DNA of 64,000 nucleotides from Yinghuangia seranimata (GCF_029953285.1 NZ_JASAOI010000014.1:62001-126000); one strand, 5' to 3'. Positions 24,308 to 33,185 are shown, counted from the stretch's first letter. Notes: generated by a model from the letters alone, not told the origin. Program-made: numbers and translations.

Positions 24308-25126
24308 CTACGCGTCCGTCGCGGCCACGAGGACTTCGCGCACCGACTGCCGGGCTGCCTCCCCGACGTCGTCCGGCAGCCCTGCGTCCGTCACCCAGGT
24401 GTCGACCTCGTCCAAGGCGGCGAACGACGACAGCCCGACGACGCCCCACTTCGTGTGGTCGGCCACCACGACGACGCGCCGCGCCGACGCCACCAGGAGC
24501 CGGTTCGTCTCCGCCTCGGCGAGGTTGGGGCTGGACAGTCCGGCCTGCGCGGACAGGCCGTGCACGCCGAGGAACAGGACGTCGAAGTTCAGCGACCGGA
24601 TCGCCTGGTCCGCCACCGGGCCCACCAGGGCGTCGGAGCGGGTGCGCACCCCGCCGGTCAGCACCACCAGTGCGTCCGCGCCGCGCCCCTCGCGGCGCGC
24701 GGACTCGAACACGTCCGCCACGGGCACCGAGTTGGTCACCACCGTGAGCCGCTCCACGTCGGTCAGCGACCGTGCGAGCGCGGCCGCCGTGCTTCCGCCG
24801 GACAGCGCGATCGCCGACCCCGGTGCGACGAGCCGCGCCGCGGCCAAGGCGATCTGGCGCTTGGCGGCCGACTGCAGCGCCGACTTCGTCGCGAAGTCCG
24901 GCTCGTGGGTCCGGGTGTCCTCGGGGGCGACCGCGCCGCCGTGCACCTTCACCACCTCGCCCGCACGCGCGAGCGCGTCGAGGTCGCGGCGGACCGTCAT
25001 GTCGGAGACGTTCAACTGCCGGGTCAGCTCCGCGACGCGCACCGCACCGCGGCGGCGCACCTCCTCGAGGATCACCGCCCGCCGCTGCCCGGCGAGCATC
25101 GCGCCACTGTCGGCCACCGGCTCCAC
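24308..25126 (-). CDS. DeoR-family transcriptional regulator
   Basis: A 272-residue repressor. The N-terminal DeoR helix-turn-helix reads RRAVILEEVRRRGAVRVAEL followed by LNVSDMTVRRDLDALARAG. The C-terminal sugar-phosphate-sensing domain has ALSGGSTAAALARSL, VVTNSVPVADVF, LTGGVRTRSDALVGP and ADHTKWG, typical of GlpR/DeoR proteins. Effectors are usually phosphorylated sugars. GTG 25126 has an excellent GGAGGAG, while the internal ATG at 25099 has none. No sugar operon adjoins it; the neighbours in the same direction are the phospholipase C gene and the repeat patch before it. Confidence 0.92.
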   Translation of the reverse strand: MEPVADSGAMLAGQRRAVILEEVRRRGAVRVAELTRQLNVSDMTVRRDLDALARAGEVVKVHGGAVAPEDTRTHEPDFATKSALQSAAKRQIALAAARLVAPGSAIALSGGSTAAALARSLTDVERLTVVTNSVPVADVFESARREGRGADALVVLTGGVRTRSDALVGPVADQAIRSLNFDVLFLGVHGLSAQAGLSSPNLAEAETNRLLVASARRVVVVADHTKWGVVGLSSFAALDEVDTWVTDAGLPDDVGEAARQSVREVLVAATDA

Positions 25127-25298
25127 CGCGACTCCTCCTCCGTGCAGGCAGCGCCCATCCTCGCACGGCGGCCCCCGGCCGTTCGGCGTTCGGCCGCCGT
25201 CGCGCGTTCCCGGGCGCCGACGCCGCGGGTGGTCGTCGGCCGGGGGTTCGGTGACGTCGGTGGGGCGGGGAACAATGCCGAGGCGTTGCCCGTTGTGC

Positions 25299-25331
25299 AC
25301 TCCGTACGGCGTACGGTACATCGTACGGAGT
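25299..25331. promoter_or_regulatory. TetR-type operator before SNF2-SWIM operon
   Basis: ACTCCGTACG (25299-25308) and CGTACGGAGT (25322-25331) are perfect 10-bp inverted arms. Inside, CCGTACG-G-CGTACGG (25302-25316) is a perfect 15-bp palindrome. CTCCGTACGGCGTAC (25300-25314) is the exact reverse complement of the left arm of the dyad before the TetR gene at 21241. Confidence 0.72.
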
Positions 25332-25359
25332 GATGTTCGACCCCCTGGGAGACCCCCGC

Positions 25360-28260
25360 ATGCCCCTCGGCACCACCGGTCCCGCCGTCCCACCCGCCGT
25401 CACACCGGTCGTCCCGCCCGCCGCGGCGGCCGCGCTCGCCCGCTGCGCGCCCGTGTTCACCCCCGCCGATCCCCCCAGGGCCGGCCACGTCGACTTCTGG
25501 AGCCCCGACGGCGTGGACCTGCCCGCCGGCGCGGGAGAGCTCGTCGAGGTGCCGGTCGCCGCACCGCCCCCGGAAGGCGGCCCGGTCGCCCTCCGTACCG
25601 TCCCCGCCCTCCGCCTGCCGGTCGCCTCCGCCGTACCCGTCCTCACCCGCGCCCGGACCGCCCCCGGCGCCCACCGCGCGGCCGCCTTCTGGGGCGCGGT
25701 CTGCGTCGCCGCTCTGCAACTCGTCGCCCGCGGCCGCATCCTCCCCGGCGTCACCCCTGGGGACCACGACGCGTGGCGGGCCGGTCCGCTCGACGCCGCC
25801 GATCTCGCACGCGTCCGGGACCTCGCCGCGGCGATGCCGCCCGAAGCCCGTGCCGTGCCCGTGCCGGCATCCGACTCGACCCCGACCGTCCTCGAACTGG
25901 CCCGCACCGAAGACCTCGTCAGAGCCCTCCTCGACGCCATCGCCGACGGCATGCCCCGCAGTGCAGCCGCCGCCCGCGCCACCGGCTCCCCGGTCTTCGC
26001 GGCGACCGCCCCTCTCCGCGTCCCCCGCCTGCGCCCCTGGGCCGACGAGGTCGCCGCGGGCCGGGACCGCGGACTCCGTCTGTCCCTCCGTGTCGAAGCC
26101 CCCGAAGACGACCTCACCACCGGCGGCTTCACGCTCGTCGTCCAGGCCCACTCACTGGCCGACCCCACCCTCGTCACCGACGCCGCCCGCCTCTGGGACA
26201 CCGAACCCACCCCGGGCTTCGGCAGCCGAGCCCGTCTCGACGCGACCTCGTCGATCAGCCGCGCCGCCGACACATGGCCCGTCCTCGAACGTCTCCTCAA
26301 CCGTCCCGTCCCGGACCGCGTCGAACTCGCGGACGACGAACTCGGCGAGCTCCTCAGCCGGTACGCCGCCGCCCTGTCCGCCGCGGGCGTCGACGTCCAC
26401 TGGCCCAAGCACCTGGTGCGCCGTCTGACCGCGAAGGCGGTGATCGGCCCGGTCCAGAACCACAACGCGAAAGACGAGGGGCCGACCCGTCCCGCAACCT
26501 TCGGCGGCGACGCCGCGTTCGCGTTCAACTGGCGCCTGGCGCTCGGCGACAGCGATCTGACCGACGCCGAGATGGACGCGTTGGCCGAGTCGCACAGGCC
26601 GGTCGTCCGCCTCCGCGACCGGTGGACCCTCGTCGACCCCGAACTCCTCCGCAAGGCCCGCGAACGCGACCTCAAGCCACTGACCGCGATCGACGCCCTC
26701 GGCGCCGCCCTCACCGGTACCGCCGACGTGGACGGCGTCCGCGTCCCGGTAGCCGCCAGTGGGTGGCTGCAACAGCTGAAAGACCGCATCTCCGATCCCG
26801 ACTCCGGAACCGAACCCGTCCACCAACCCGAAGCACTCGCCGCCACGCTGCGCGACTACCAGCTGCGCGGCCTGCGTTGGCTCGCGCGGATGACGGAACT
26901 CGGCCTCGGCGGCTGCCTCGCCGACGACATGGGCCTCGGAAAGACCGTCACCCTGATCGCCCTCCACCTCCACCGCCAGACCGACCCCACCACCGCCGGC
27001 CCGACCCTGGTGGTGTGCCCCGCGTCGCTGCTCGGCAACTGGGAACGCGAGATCACCCGGTTCGCCCCCGGCACGCCGGTCCGTCGCTTCCACGGCACGC
27101 GCCGCGACCTGGACGGGCTCGCCAACGGCTTCGTGCTGACGACCTACGGCACGATGCGCCGCGACGCCGACCGCCTCAGTGCGGACGTCGACGGCGACCG
27201 CGGCTGGGGCCTGCTCGTCGCCGACGAGGCGCAGCACGTCAAGAACCACCGCTCAGGCACCGCAAGGCAGTTGCGCCGCATCCCCGCCCTCGCCCGCGTC
27301 GCACTCACCGGAACACCGGTGGAGAACAACCTCACCGAGCTGTGGGCCGTCCTCGACTGGACGACACCCGGCCTGCTCGGCCCGCTCGGGGCGTTCCGCA
27401 CGCGCTGGGCGGCGCCCATCGAGTCGGGCCGCGAGCCGCGCACCGCCGAACGGTTCGCCCGCCTGATCGCGCCGTTCCTCCTCCGCCGCCGCAAGTCCGA
27501 CCCGGGCATCGCGCCCGAACTCCCGCCGAAGACCGAGACGGACCAGCCCGTCGCGCTCACCCGCGAGCAGGCGGCGCTGTACGAGGCGACGGTGCGCGAG
27601 CTGATGGCCGAGATCGAGGGCACCAGCGGCATCGTCCGGCGCGGCCGGGTCGTCAAGCTGCTCACCGGCCTCAAGCAGATCTGCAACCACCCGGCGCAGT
27701 ACCTCAAGGAGGACAAGCCGCAGCTCGACGGGCGCTCGGGCAAACTCGAACTCCTCGACGAACTCGTCGACACGATCCTCGCCGAGGACGGCGCGGTGCT
27801 GGTGTTCACGCAGTACGTCGCGATGGCGCGGCTGATCGAACGCCATCTCGCCGGCCGCGGCGTCGCCACCCAACTCCTGCACGGCGGAACGCCGGTGCCG
27901 CGCCGCGAGGAGATGGTCGCGCGCTTCCAGGCCGGCGAAGTACCCGTGTTCCTGCTCTCGTTGAAGGCCGCCGGGACCGGCCTCAACCTGACCCGCGCCG
28001 ACCACGTCGTGCACTTCGACCGGTGGTGGAACCCGGCCGTCGAGGACCAGGCCACCGACCGCGCGTACCGCATCGGGCAGACCCGGCCGGTGCAGGTCCA
28101 CCGGCTCATTGCGGAAGGGACCATCGAGGACCGCATCGCGGGGCTCCTGGCGTCGAAGCGGGCGCTCGCCGACACGGTGCTCGCCTCGGGCGAGGCCGCG
28201 CTGACCGAGCTCACCGACGCGGAACTGGCCGACCTCGTCGAGCTGAGGAGCGCGCGATGA
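25360..28260 (+). CDS. SNF2-family DNA helicase/translocase
   Basis: A 966-residue SNF2 ATPase. Residues 1-490 are the bacterial SNF2-associated region, including HWPKHLVRRLTAKA. The first RecA domain has LRDYQLRGLRWLARM, Walker A DDMGLGKTVT (Lys528), DEAQ box (622-625) and ALTGTPVENNLTELW. The second has VLVFTQYVAM, LSLKAAGTGLNLTRADHVVHFDRWWNPAVEDQATDRAYRIGQ. It should translocate on duplex DNA and remodel bound proteins. ATG 25360 is chosen for GGGAG at 8 bases, leaving the operator upstream. Its stop overlaps the SWIM-protein start, so the two products probably act together. Confidence 0.93.
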   Translation: MPLGTTGPAVPPAVTPVVPPAAAAALARCAPVFTPADPPRAGHVDFWSPDGVDLPAGAGELVEVPVAAPPPEGGPVALRTVPALRLPVASAVPVLTRARTAPGAHRAAAFWGAVCVAALQLVARGRILPGVTPGDHDAWRAGPLDAADLARVRDLAAAMPPEARAVPVPASDSTPTVLELARTEDLVRALLDAIADGMPRSAAAARATGSPVFAATAPLRVPRLRPWADEVAAGRDRGLRLSLRVEAPEDDLTTGGFTLVVQAHSLADPTLVTDAARLWDTEPTPGFGSRARLDATSSISRAADTWPVLERLLNRPVPDRVELADDELGELLSRYAAALSAAGVDVHWPKHLVRRLTAKAVIGPVQNHNAKDEGPTRPATFGGDAAFAFNWRLALGDSDLTDAEMDALAESHRPVVRLRDRWTLVDPELLRKARERDLKPLTAIDALGAALTGTADVDGVRVPVAASGWLQQLKDRISDPDSGTEPVHQPEALAATLRDYQLRGLRWLARMTELGLGGCLADDMGLGKTVTLIALHLHRQTDPTTAGPTLVVCPASLLGNWEREITRFAPGTPVRRFHGTRRDLDGLANGFVLTTYGTMRRDADRLSADVDGDRGWGLLVADEAQHVKNHRSGTARQLRRIPALARVALTGTPVENNLTELWAVLDWTTPGLLGPLGAFRTRWAAPIESGREPRTAERFARLIAPFLLRRRKSDPGIAPELPPKTETDQPVALTREQAALYEATVRELMAEIEGTSGIVRRGRVVKLLTGLKQICNHPAQYLKEDKPQLDGRSGKLELLDELVDTILAEDGAVLVFTQYVAMARLIERHLAGRGVATQLLHGGTPVPRREEMVARFQAGEVPVFLLSLKAAGTGLNLTRADHVVHFDRWWNPAVEDQATDRAYRIGQTRPVQVHRLIAEGTIEDRIAGLLASKRALADTVLASGEAALTELTDAELADLVELRSAR

Positions 28261-29564
28261 CCGAGTCCACAGCAACGGGGGAGACGACCATGAGTCAGGA
28301 CAGGCACCACAAGCGGGACTTCGGCACCGGGCAGAACGACGCAGCCCGAGGCTTCCCGGCGTTCCCGGCCGGACGCCGCGGCGGGCGCGCGTTCGCCCGG
28401 TCGTGGTGGGGCCGTGCGTGGATCCAGGCGATCGAGGACTCCGCGCTCGAACTCCAGGCGCTGAAGAACGGGCGCAAGTACGCCTACACGGGACGGGTCG
28501 GAACCATCACGGTCGGCGCGGGCCGGATCACCGCGACGGTCGAGGGCGACGAGGACACTCACCACACCTCCCTGGCACTGCAGCCGTTCTCGGCCACGCA
28601 GTGGGACCGCTTCGTCGCCGAAGTGGCCGGGCGGGCCGGGCACGTGGCGGCCCTGCTCCACCGCGACATGCCGCACGAACTCGCGTCGGCCGCCGCGGAC
28701 CTGGGCGCACCCCTGCTCCCGGGCCTCGGCGACCTGGACCCGGCGTGCGACTGCGACGAGTGGGGCCACCCGTGCCGCCACGCGGCCGCGCTCGCGTACC
28801 AGGCGGCGTGGCTGCTCGACGAGGACCCGTTCCTCCTGCTGCTCATGCGGGGGTTGGGCGAGGCGGCGTTCTTTGCGGCGGTACAGCGGCGCGGCACCGC
28901 GGCGACCGCCGCATCGGCCGAAGACACGCCACCGGCACGACACCTGACCCCCGCTCACGAGGCGTACGCCACCGACCCGGCGCCGCTGCCGGACCCGCCC
29001 GAGGTGCCGGAAGCCCCGGGCGAGCCTCCGGCGCTGCCGGGCGTCCCGGCCGCCGAGGACGCACCCGGCGTGGCCGCCGCCGCACTCCGCCTCCTGGCCC
29101 GCGACGCGGCGTTGCGTGCCTGGGAGTTGCTGCTCGGCGACACGGCGTCCGTAGGCCTCGGCGAGCACCACGACGCGGTCCGCTTCGCTGCGGTGCACCC
29201 CGGCGAGGTCGACGCGTGCGCCCGGCTGCGCGCCTCGGCCCCGCGCCGGACGGACTTCGACGGTGCGGTCCGCGCCTGGACCTACGACGGCCCGGCGGGC
29301 CTGGCGGCCTTCGAGGAGACCTGGACCCCGGCCAAGCCGGAGGCGGCCCGTGCGGCGGCCGCACTGGGGGAGTGGGCGCGCGAGGCAGACCGGGACCTCA
29401 CGTTGCAGCCGCTCCGCAACCGGTGGACCGACGAGCCCCGCGGCGTACAACTGCGCTACGGACGCGACGCAAGGTGGTACCCGTACCGCCGCGAAGCGGA
29501 CGCGTGGCGCCAAGCGGCGCCGTCGGGACGGACACCGCAGGAGGCGCTGGACGCGGCGTCCTGA
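28257..29564 (+). CDS. SWIM zinc-finger protein, partner of SNF2 helicase
   Basis: A 435-residue protein whose ATG overlaps the helicase stop (ATGA). The N-terminal FARSWWGRAWIQAIEDSALE and YTGRVGTITVGAGRITATVEG are conserved in bacterial partners of SNF2 helicases. The SWIM finger is Cys164-x-Cys166-x6-Cys173-x-His175 (CDCDEWGHPCRHAAALAYQ). A Pro-rich linker near 220-270 precedes a C-terminal helical domain ending YGRDARWYPYRREADAW. SWIM fingers bind DNA or protein. A joint role with the helicase in chromatin remodelling, repair or defence is inferred from operon structure only. Confidence 0.9.
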   Translation: MTESTATGETTMSQDRHHKRDFGTGQNDAARGFPAFPAGRRGGRAFARSWWGRAWIQAIEDSALELQALKNGRKYAYTGRVGTITVGAGRITATVEGDEDTHHTSLALQPFSATQWDRFVAEVAGRAGHVAALLHRDMPHELASAAADLGAPLLPGLGDLDPACDCDEWGHPCRHAAALAYQAAWLLDEDPFLLLLMRGLGEAAFFAAVQRRGTAATAASAEDTPPARHLTPAHEAYATDPAPLPDPPEVPEAPGEPPALPGVPAAEDAPGVAAAALRLLARDAALRAWELLLGDTASVGLGEHHDAVRFAAVHPGEVDACARLRASAPRRTDFDGAVRAWTYDGPAGLAAFEETWTPAKPEAARAAAALGEWAREADRDLTLQPLRNRWTDEPRGVQLRYGRDARWYPYRREADAWRQAAPSGRTPQEALDAAS

Positions 29565-29572
29565 AGTTGAGC

Positions 29573-29605
29573 CGGCGGGTGGGGGCGAAGCGAACCCACC
29601 CGCCG
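29573..29605 (+). terminator. hairpin after SWIM gene
   Basis: CGGCGGGTGGG (29573-29583) and CCCACCCGCCG (29595-29605) form a perfect 11-bp stem with an 11-base loop, beginning 9 bases after the SWIM gene stop. Confidence 0.75.
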
Positions 29606-29820
29606 AGAACCGCAGCAAAGCAGCGCCACCCAAGCCCAAAGCAGTGCCGGCAAGCCCCCAAAGCCGCACCCAACAGCGGCACCCAAGCCCGCAAGCACCA
29701 CCCATCAGCGCCGGCCAAGCCCCGAGCCGCACCCACCAGCCGCAACCAGGCCCCAAGGCGCCACCAAGCAGCGCGCCGCCCGAACCCAAAGCATCGCCGG
29801 CCGCACGCCGATCAAAGCGG
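29601..29820. repeat. T-depleted low-complexity tract
   Basis: The plus strand holds only 4 T in 220 bases and is built of repeated A/C-rich words such as CACCCAAGCCC, CAAAGC and CCGCACCCA. One plus frame would read as a Pro/Ala/Lys/Gln-rich low-complexity protein (PPKPKAVPASPQ), but there is no ribosome site or defined start. I consider it non-coding spacer DNA between the SWIM operon and the XRE gene (gap 29565-29904). Confidence 0.6.
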
Positions 29821-29904
29821 CGCCGCTCAGGCCTCCCGGGCCCGCGCAGACCACCTCGACAGCGCTCCCACGCCGAAGCGCCCGCCCGCCGCTAGGCTCG
29901 CCGC

Positions 29905-30765
29905 ATGAACGACGCGTTCGACGACCTCGGCGACTTCCTCCGCTCCCGTCGCTCCCGCCTGCAGCCCGAGGACGTCGGCCTGCCCGACTTCGGCCGCCGC
30001 CGTCGGGTGCCGGGCCTGCGTCGCGAGGAGGTCGCGCAGCTCGCCGGGGTCAGCGTCGACTACTACATCCGCCTGGAGCAGGGCCGCGGCCAGAGCGTCT
30101 CCGACTCGGTGCTCGACGCGGTGGCCCGCGTGCTGCGCCTGAACCCGACGGAGCACGAGCATCTCCGCACGCTGGCCCGCCCCGCGCGGGCCGCCGAGCG
30201 GGCGGGGCGGTCGGGGAGCCGTCAGGTGGTCCGTCCCGAGGTCCAGGCACTGCTGGACCTGATGGCCGCCCCGGCGTTCCTGCTCGGCCGTTGCATGGAC
30301 GTCCTCGCCTGGAACGCCCTCGGCGACGCCCTCTACGGCTTCGCGTCGTTCCCGCCCGGCGAGCGCAACATGGCCCGCCACGCGTTCCTCGACCCGGACG
30401 GTTCGGCGATCTACGCCGAGTGGGAGAGCGTCGTCTCCGAGACCGTCGCGTACCTGCGCCTGGACGCCGCCCGCCACCCCGGCGACCCGCGCATCGCGTC
30501 CTTCATCGACGAACTGAGCGATCGAAGCCCGGAGTTCCGTCGCCTGTGGGCCGAATACGACGTCAAGGAGAAGACCTTCGGCGTCAAGCGCATCAACCAC
30601 CCGGTGGCCGGTCCGCTCGAGCTCGCCTACGAGACCCTCGCGCTGCCGGGCGACGCCGACCAGCTGGTGGTCTCCTTCCAGCCGGTTCCGTCGTCCCCGT
30701 ACGTCGGCAACCTCGCCCTCCTCGGGGCGGGAGTCTCCTCGGCCCAGGCCCTCGTCGACGCCTGA
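29905..30765 (+). CDS. XRE-family regulator with MmyB-like ligand domain
   Basis: A 286-residue regulator. The helix-turn-helix lies at about 8-80 (RRRRVPGLRREEVAQLAGVSVDYYIRLEQGRG), a form nearly exclusive to MmyB-type actinobacterial regulators. The C-terminal PAS-like domain (105-280) starts LMAAPAFLLGRCMDVLAWNALGDAL. It contains FGVKRINHPVAGPLELAYETLALPGD, which binds fatty-acid-like ligands in characterised relatives. Targets often are adjacent reductases; here the next gene is a small DUF2784 membrane protein 48 bases downstream, possibly co-transcribed. Confidence 0.9.
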   Translation: MNDAFDDLGDFLRSRRSRLQPEDVGLPDFGRRRRVPGLRREEVAQLAGVSVDYYIRLEQGRGQSVSDSVLDAVARVLRLNPTEHEHLRTLARPARAAERAGRSGSRQVVRPEVQALLDLMAAPAFLLGRCMDVLAWNALGDALYGFASFPPGERNMARHAFLDPDGSAIYAEWESVVSETVAYLRLDAARHPGDPRIASFIDELSDRSPEFRRLWAEYDVKEKTFGVKRINHPVAGPLELAYETLALPGDADQLVVSFQPVPSSPYVGNLALLGAGVSSAQALVDA

Positions 30766-30813
30766 TCCACGCCGCCGCGCACACGAAGCGGCCCGACTGG
30801 GCATCAACCGGGT

Positions 30814-31215
30814 ATGGGCTACCGGATCCTGGTGGGCGCGGCAGTCGTCTCCCACGTCGCCTTCCTGCTGTACGTGGTGCTGGGAGGCTTCCTGGCCTGG
30901 CGGCGGCCGCGGCTGATCTGGCCGCACGTCGCGGCCGCGATCTGGGGTGTGCTCATCCTGGCCGACGCGGTCGACTGCCCGCTGACGTACCTCGAGACCT
31001 GGGCGCGGGAGCGCGCCGGGATGTCGCCGCTCCCGTCGACCGGCTTCATCGACTACTACATCGAGGGCAACGTCTATCCCAAGGCGTGGACGCCGCTGGT
31101 CCAGGCAGCGGTCATCGGATGCGTGCTGTTCTCGTGGACGGTGCCGGCGCGCCGCGCCCTCACCCGGTGGCTGCCGCGCGGCGGGGGCGCCCCGAGACGA
31201 CCGGGGCCGCGCTGA
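30814..31215 (+). CDS. DUF2784 membrane protein
   Basis: A 133-residue integral membrane protein with three to four helices. It shows AAVVSHVAFLLYVVLGGFLAWR, WPHVAAAIWGVLILADAVDCPLTYLE and IDYYIEGNVYPKAWTPLVQ, the conserved core of DUF2784. The conserved Cys in DCPLT and the ends of the third segment are typical of the family. The function is unknown. It follows the XRE gene by 48 bases in the same direction. Confidence 0.85.
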   Translation: MGYRILVGAAVVSHVAFLLYVVLGGFLAWRRPRLIWPHVAAAIWGVLILADAVDCPLTYLETWARERAGMSPLPSTGFIDYYIEGNVYPKAWTPLVQAAVIGCVLFSWTVPARRALTRWLPRGGGAPRRPGPR

Positions 31216-31274
31216 GCCCGGTCAGGCCAAGCCACCCCCTCAGCGGGCAGCGATGAGCGCGATCAGGCGCCCCC

Positions 31275-31766
31275 TCATCGGGCCGCGTCGAGCAACTCCC
31301 GCAGCAGGTTCCCGAGCAGCTTCGCGTCGTCCGGCGACAGTCGGCCGAGCACGGCGCGCTGCACCTCCAGCCCCGCCGCGACCGCGTTGTCGACCAGCTC
31401 GCGGCCTTCCGGGGTGAGCCGGGCGCGGACCGACCGGCGGTCGTCGGGGTCGGGTTCGCGGGCGATCAGGCCCGACTTCTCCAGCTTGTCGAGGCGGCCG
31501 GTCATGCCCCCGGTGGTCAGCATGAGCGTGCCGGCGAGCTGTTTCGGGGTCAGCCTGTACGGCTCGCCGGAGCGCCGCAGCGTGGCCAGGACGTCGAACT
31601 CGCCGCGGCCGATACCGAAGCAGCCGTACGCCTCTTCCATGCGGTTCCCGACCGCGTCCGCGATGCGGTAGATCCGGCCGAAGACCTCCATCGCGAGCAG
31701 GTCGCCGAGGTCGGGGCGCTCTCTGCGCCACTGGTCGCCGATCGCGTCGACACGGTCCTTGTGCAT
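31275..31766 (-). CDS. MarR-family regulator
   Basis: A 163-residue winged-helix repressor. GEPYRLTPKQLAGTLMLTTGGMTGRLDKLEKSGLIAREPDPDDRRS carries the recognition helix and the DxRS wing of MarR proteins. The N-terminal helices (LGDLLAMEVFGRIYRIADAV) form the dimer face. It diverges from an MFS transporter gene, with interlocked palindromes over a consensus promoter between them, so it most likely represses that efflux unit and itself. ATG 31766 is chosen; an upstream in-frame start would run into the operator. Confidence 0.92.
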   Translation of the reverse strand: MHKDRVDAIGDQWRRERPDLGDLLAMEVFGRIYRIADAVGNRMEEAYGCFGIGRGEFDVLATLRRSGEPYRLTPKQLAGTLMLTTGGMTGRLDKLEKSGLIAREPDPDDRRSVRARLTPEGRELVDNAVAAGLEVQRAVLGRLSPDDAKLLGNLLRELLDAAR

Positions 31767-31804
31767 GACCCTCACTATGCCCCCTCGGCACCCCAGTAAG
31801 TAGA

Positions 31805-31832
31805 TTGACACTAAGTAGCTTAGTGCTAAGTT
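31805..31832 (+). promoter_or_regulatory. MarR-controlled promoter with interlocked palindromes
   Basis: TTGACA (31805-31810) and TAAGTT (31827-31832) are a good promoter pair, 16 bases apart, facing the MFS gene. CACTAAG-TAG-CTTAGTG (31809-31825) and CTTAG-TG-CTAAG (31819-31830) are perfect palindromes sharing an arm and covering the spacer. A repressor bound here would block RNA polymerase. Confidence 0.75.
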
Positions 31833-31872
31833 ATCGCCAAGCTAAATTGTCGTCGTGTCGGGAGGAGGCACC

Positions 31873-33141
31873 GTGGAACGTGTGCGGGGGGAGCGGGCCC
31901 TGATCACGGGCATGCTCGTCGACGCCGTCGGGACCGGCATGTACGTCCCGTTCAGCCTGGTCTTCTTCCAACGCGTCACCGGCCTCTCCCTGACGGTCAT
32001 CGGGGCCGCGCTCACCGCCGCGGGCCTCCTCGGCATGGCCGCGCTGCCGCTCACCGGCGCCGCCATCGACCGGTTCGGCGCCCACCGGTGCCGCCAGGTC
32101 GTCTACCTGGTCCGGGCGCTCGGCTTCCTGGCCTTCCCGCTGGGCACCACCCCGGCCGCCTTCGCCGCGATCGCGCTGGTCACCTCGGCGGGCGAACGGG
32201 CGTTCCCCGCGACCCAGCAGGCGCTCATCGGCGAGATCAGCCAAGGCGCCCAGCGCGACCGCCTGTTGGCCCTCGGGCGCAGCGTCGCCAACGCCGGACT
32301 CGGCGCGGGCGGGCTGCTCGCCGCGCTGGTCATCACCCTCGCGGGGGACTCCGGCTTCCTCATCGCCGCCTGGATCAACGCGGCCAGCTTCCTCGCCGCC
32401 GCGCTGCTGGCGGCGCGGGTCCGGCCCGGCAAGACGGACCGGGCGGCGGTGCGTACCAAGACGCGCTACAGCGACGTGCTCAAGGACCGGCCGTTCGCGG
32501 GGCTGACCGCGGCGAACTTCCTGATCGCGCTGGGGTACGCGGCGCTGAGCATGCTGCTGCCCGCGTACGCGGTCGAGCAGCTCGACCTGTCGGACTCGAT
32601 CGCCGGCCCGCTGTTCGCGGTGAACACCGCGCTGTGCGCCTTCGCCGGACTCCCCGTCGGGCGGCTGGCCCGCCGCGCGCGGCGGCGTACCCGCGTGGCC
32701 GCGGTCGGCGGTCTGATCTTCACGGGCGCGTTCGCCGGGTTCGCGCTGATCGACGGACTGCCGCGCCACGTGCTGGTGGTGGCCCTGTTCGGCCTGCTCG
32801 TCGTCTACACCGTCGGCGAGTTGGTGCACAACCCGAGCGCGGGCGCGCTGTCCGTCGGTGCCGCGCCGGAGGACGCCCGGGGCCGGTACCTGGCGACGTA
32901 TCAGCTCTCGTGGGGGCTGTCGTCGGCCGTCGCCCCGTCACTGTTCACCGCACTGCTCGCGGTCGACGGGCGGCTGCCGTGGCTGGCGCTCGCGATGACG
33001 TCGACGGCGGGCTCCGCGCTGCTCGTCTGGCTGGAACCGCGGCTGCCCGCCGACGCGGTCTACACGACGCCGCCGGCCCCGGTCGCCGAGTCGGGCGCCT
33101 CGCAGACGCAACCGCAGCCCGCGGCCGACGCGCACCGCTGA
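31873..33141 (+). CDS. MFS efflux transporter
   Basis: A 422-residue carrier with about 12 helices. The loop after helix 2 has GAAIDRFGAHRCRQ, a variant of the MFS motif A. A central basic loop lies near KTRYSDVLKDRPFAG. A His/Gln-rich polar tail of about 30 residues ends the protein. Control by an adjacent MarR suggests drug or toxic-compound export. GTG 31873 is preferred because GGAGGAGG precedes it at proper spacing. A DsbA-like nitroreductase follows 44 bases later in the same operon. Confidence 0.88.
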   Translation: MERVRGERALITGMLVDAVGTGMYVPFSLVFFQRVTGLSLTVIGAALTAAGLLGMAALPLTGAAIDRFGAHRCRQVVYLVRALGFLAFPLGTTPAAFAAIALVTSAGERAFPATQQALIGEISQGAQRDRLLALGRSVANAGLGAGGLLAALVITLAGDSGFLIAAWINAASFLAAALLAARVRPGKTDRAAVRTKTRYSDVLKDRPFAGLTAANFLIALGYAALSMLLPAYAVEQLDLSDSIAGPLFAVNTALCAFAGLPVGRLARRARRRTRVAAVGGLIFTGAFAGFALIDGLPRHVLVVALFGLLVVYTVGELVHNPSAGALSVGAAPEDARGRYLATYQLSWGLSSAVAPSLFTALLAVDGRLPWLALAMTSTAGSALLVWLEPRLPADAVYTTPPAPVAESGASQTQPQPAADAHR

Positions 33142-33185
33142 GCCGAATCCCGCCCGAATCTTCCTTCGTCTACCAGGAGTTGACC

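Noticed and set aside
24273-28256. Long plus-strand frame running through the DeoR and helicase region into the SWIM gene
   Set aside because: Only the part from 28257 has the SWIM domain and a coupled start; the upstream part is Arg/Pro-rich shadow of the helicase gene.
25299-29564. Considered a defence island around the SNF2-SWIM operon
   Set aside because: No restriction, methylation, nuclease, toxin or mobile-element genes flank it; only the operon itself is kept as a finding.
29560-29908. Pro/Lys/Gln-rich frames in the T-poor tract as a real gene
   Set aside because: No start with a ribosome site, and all plus frames look similarly low-complexity because the DNA itself is repetitive.
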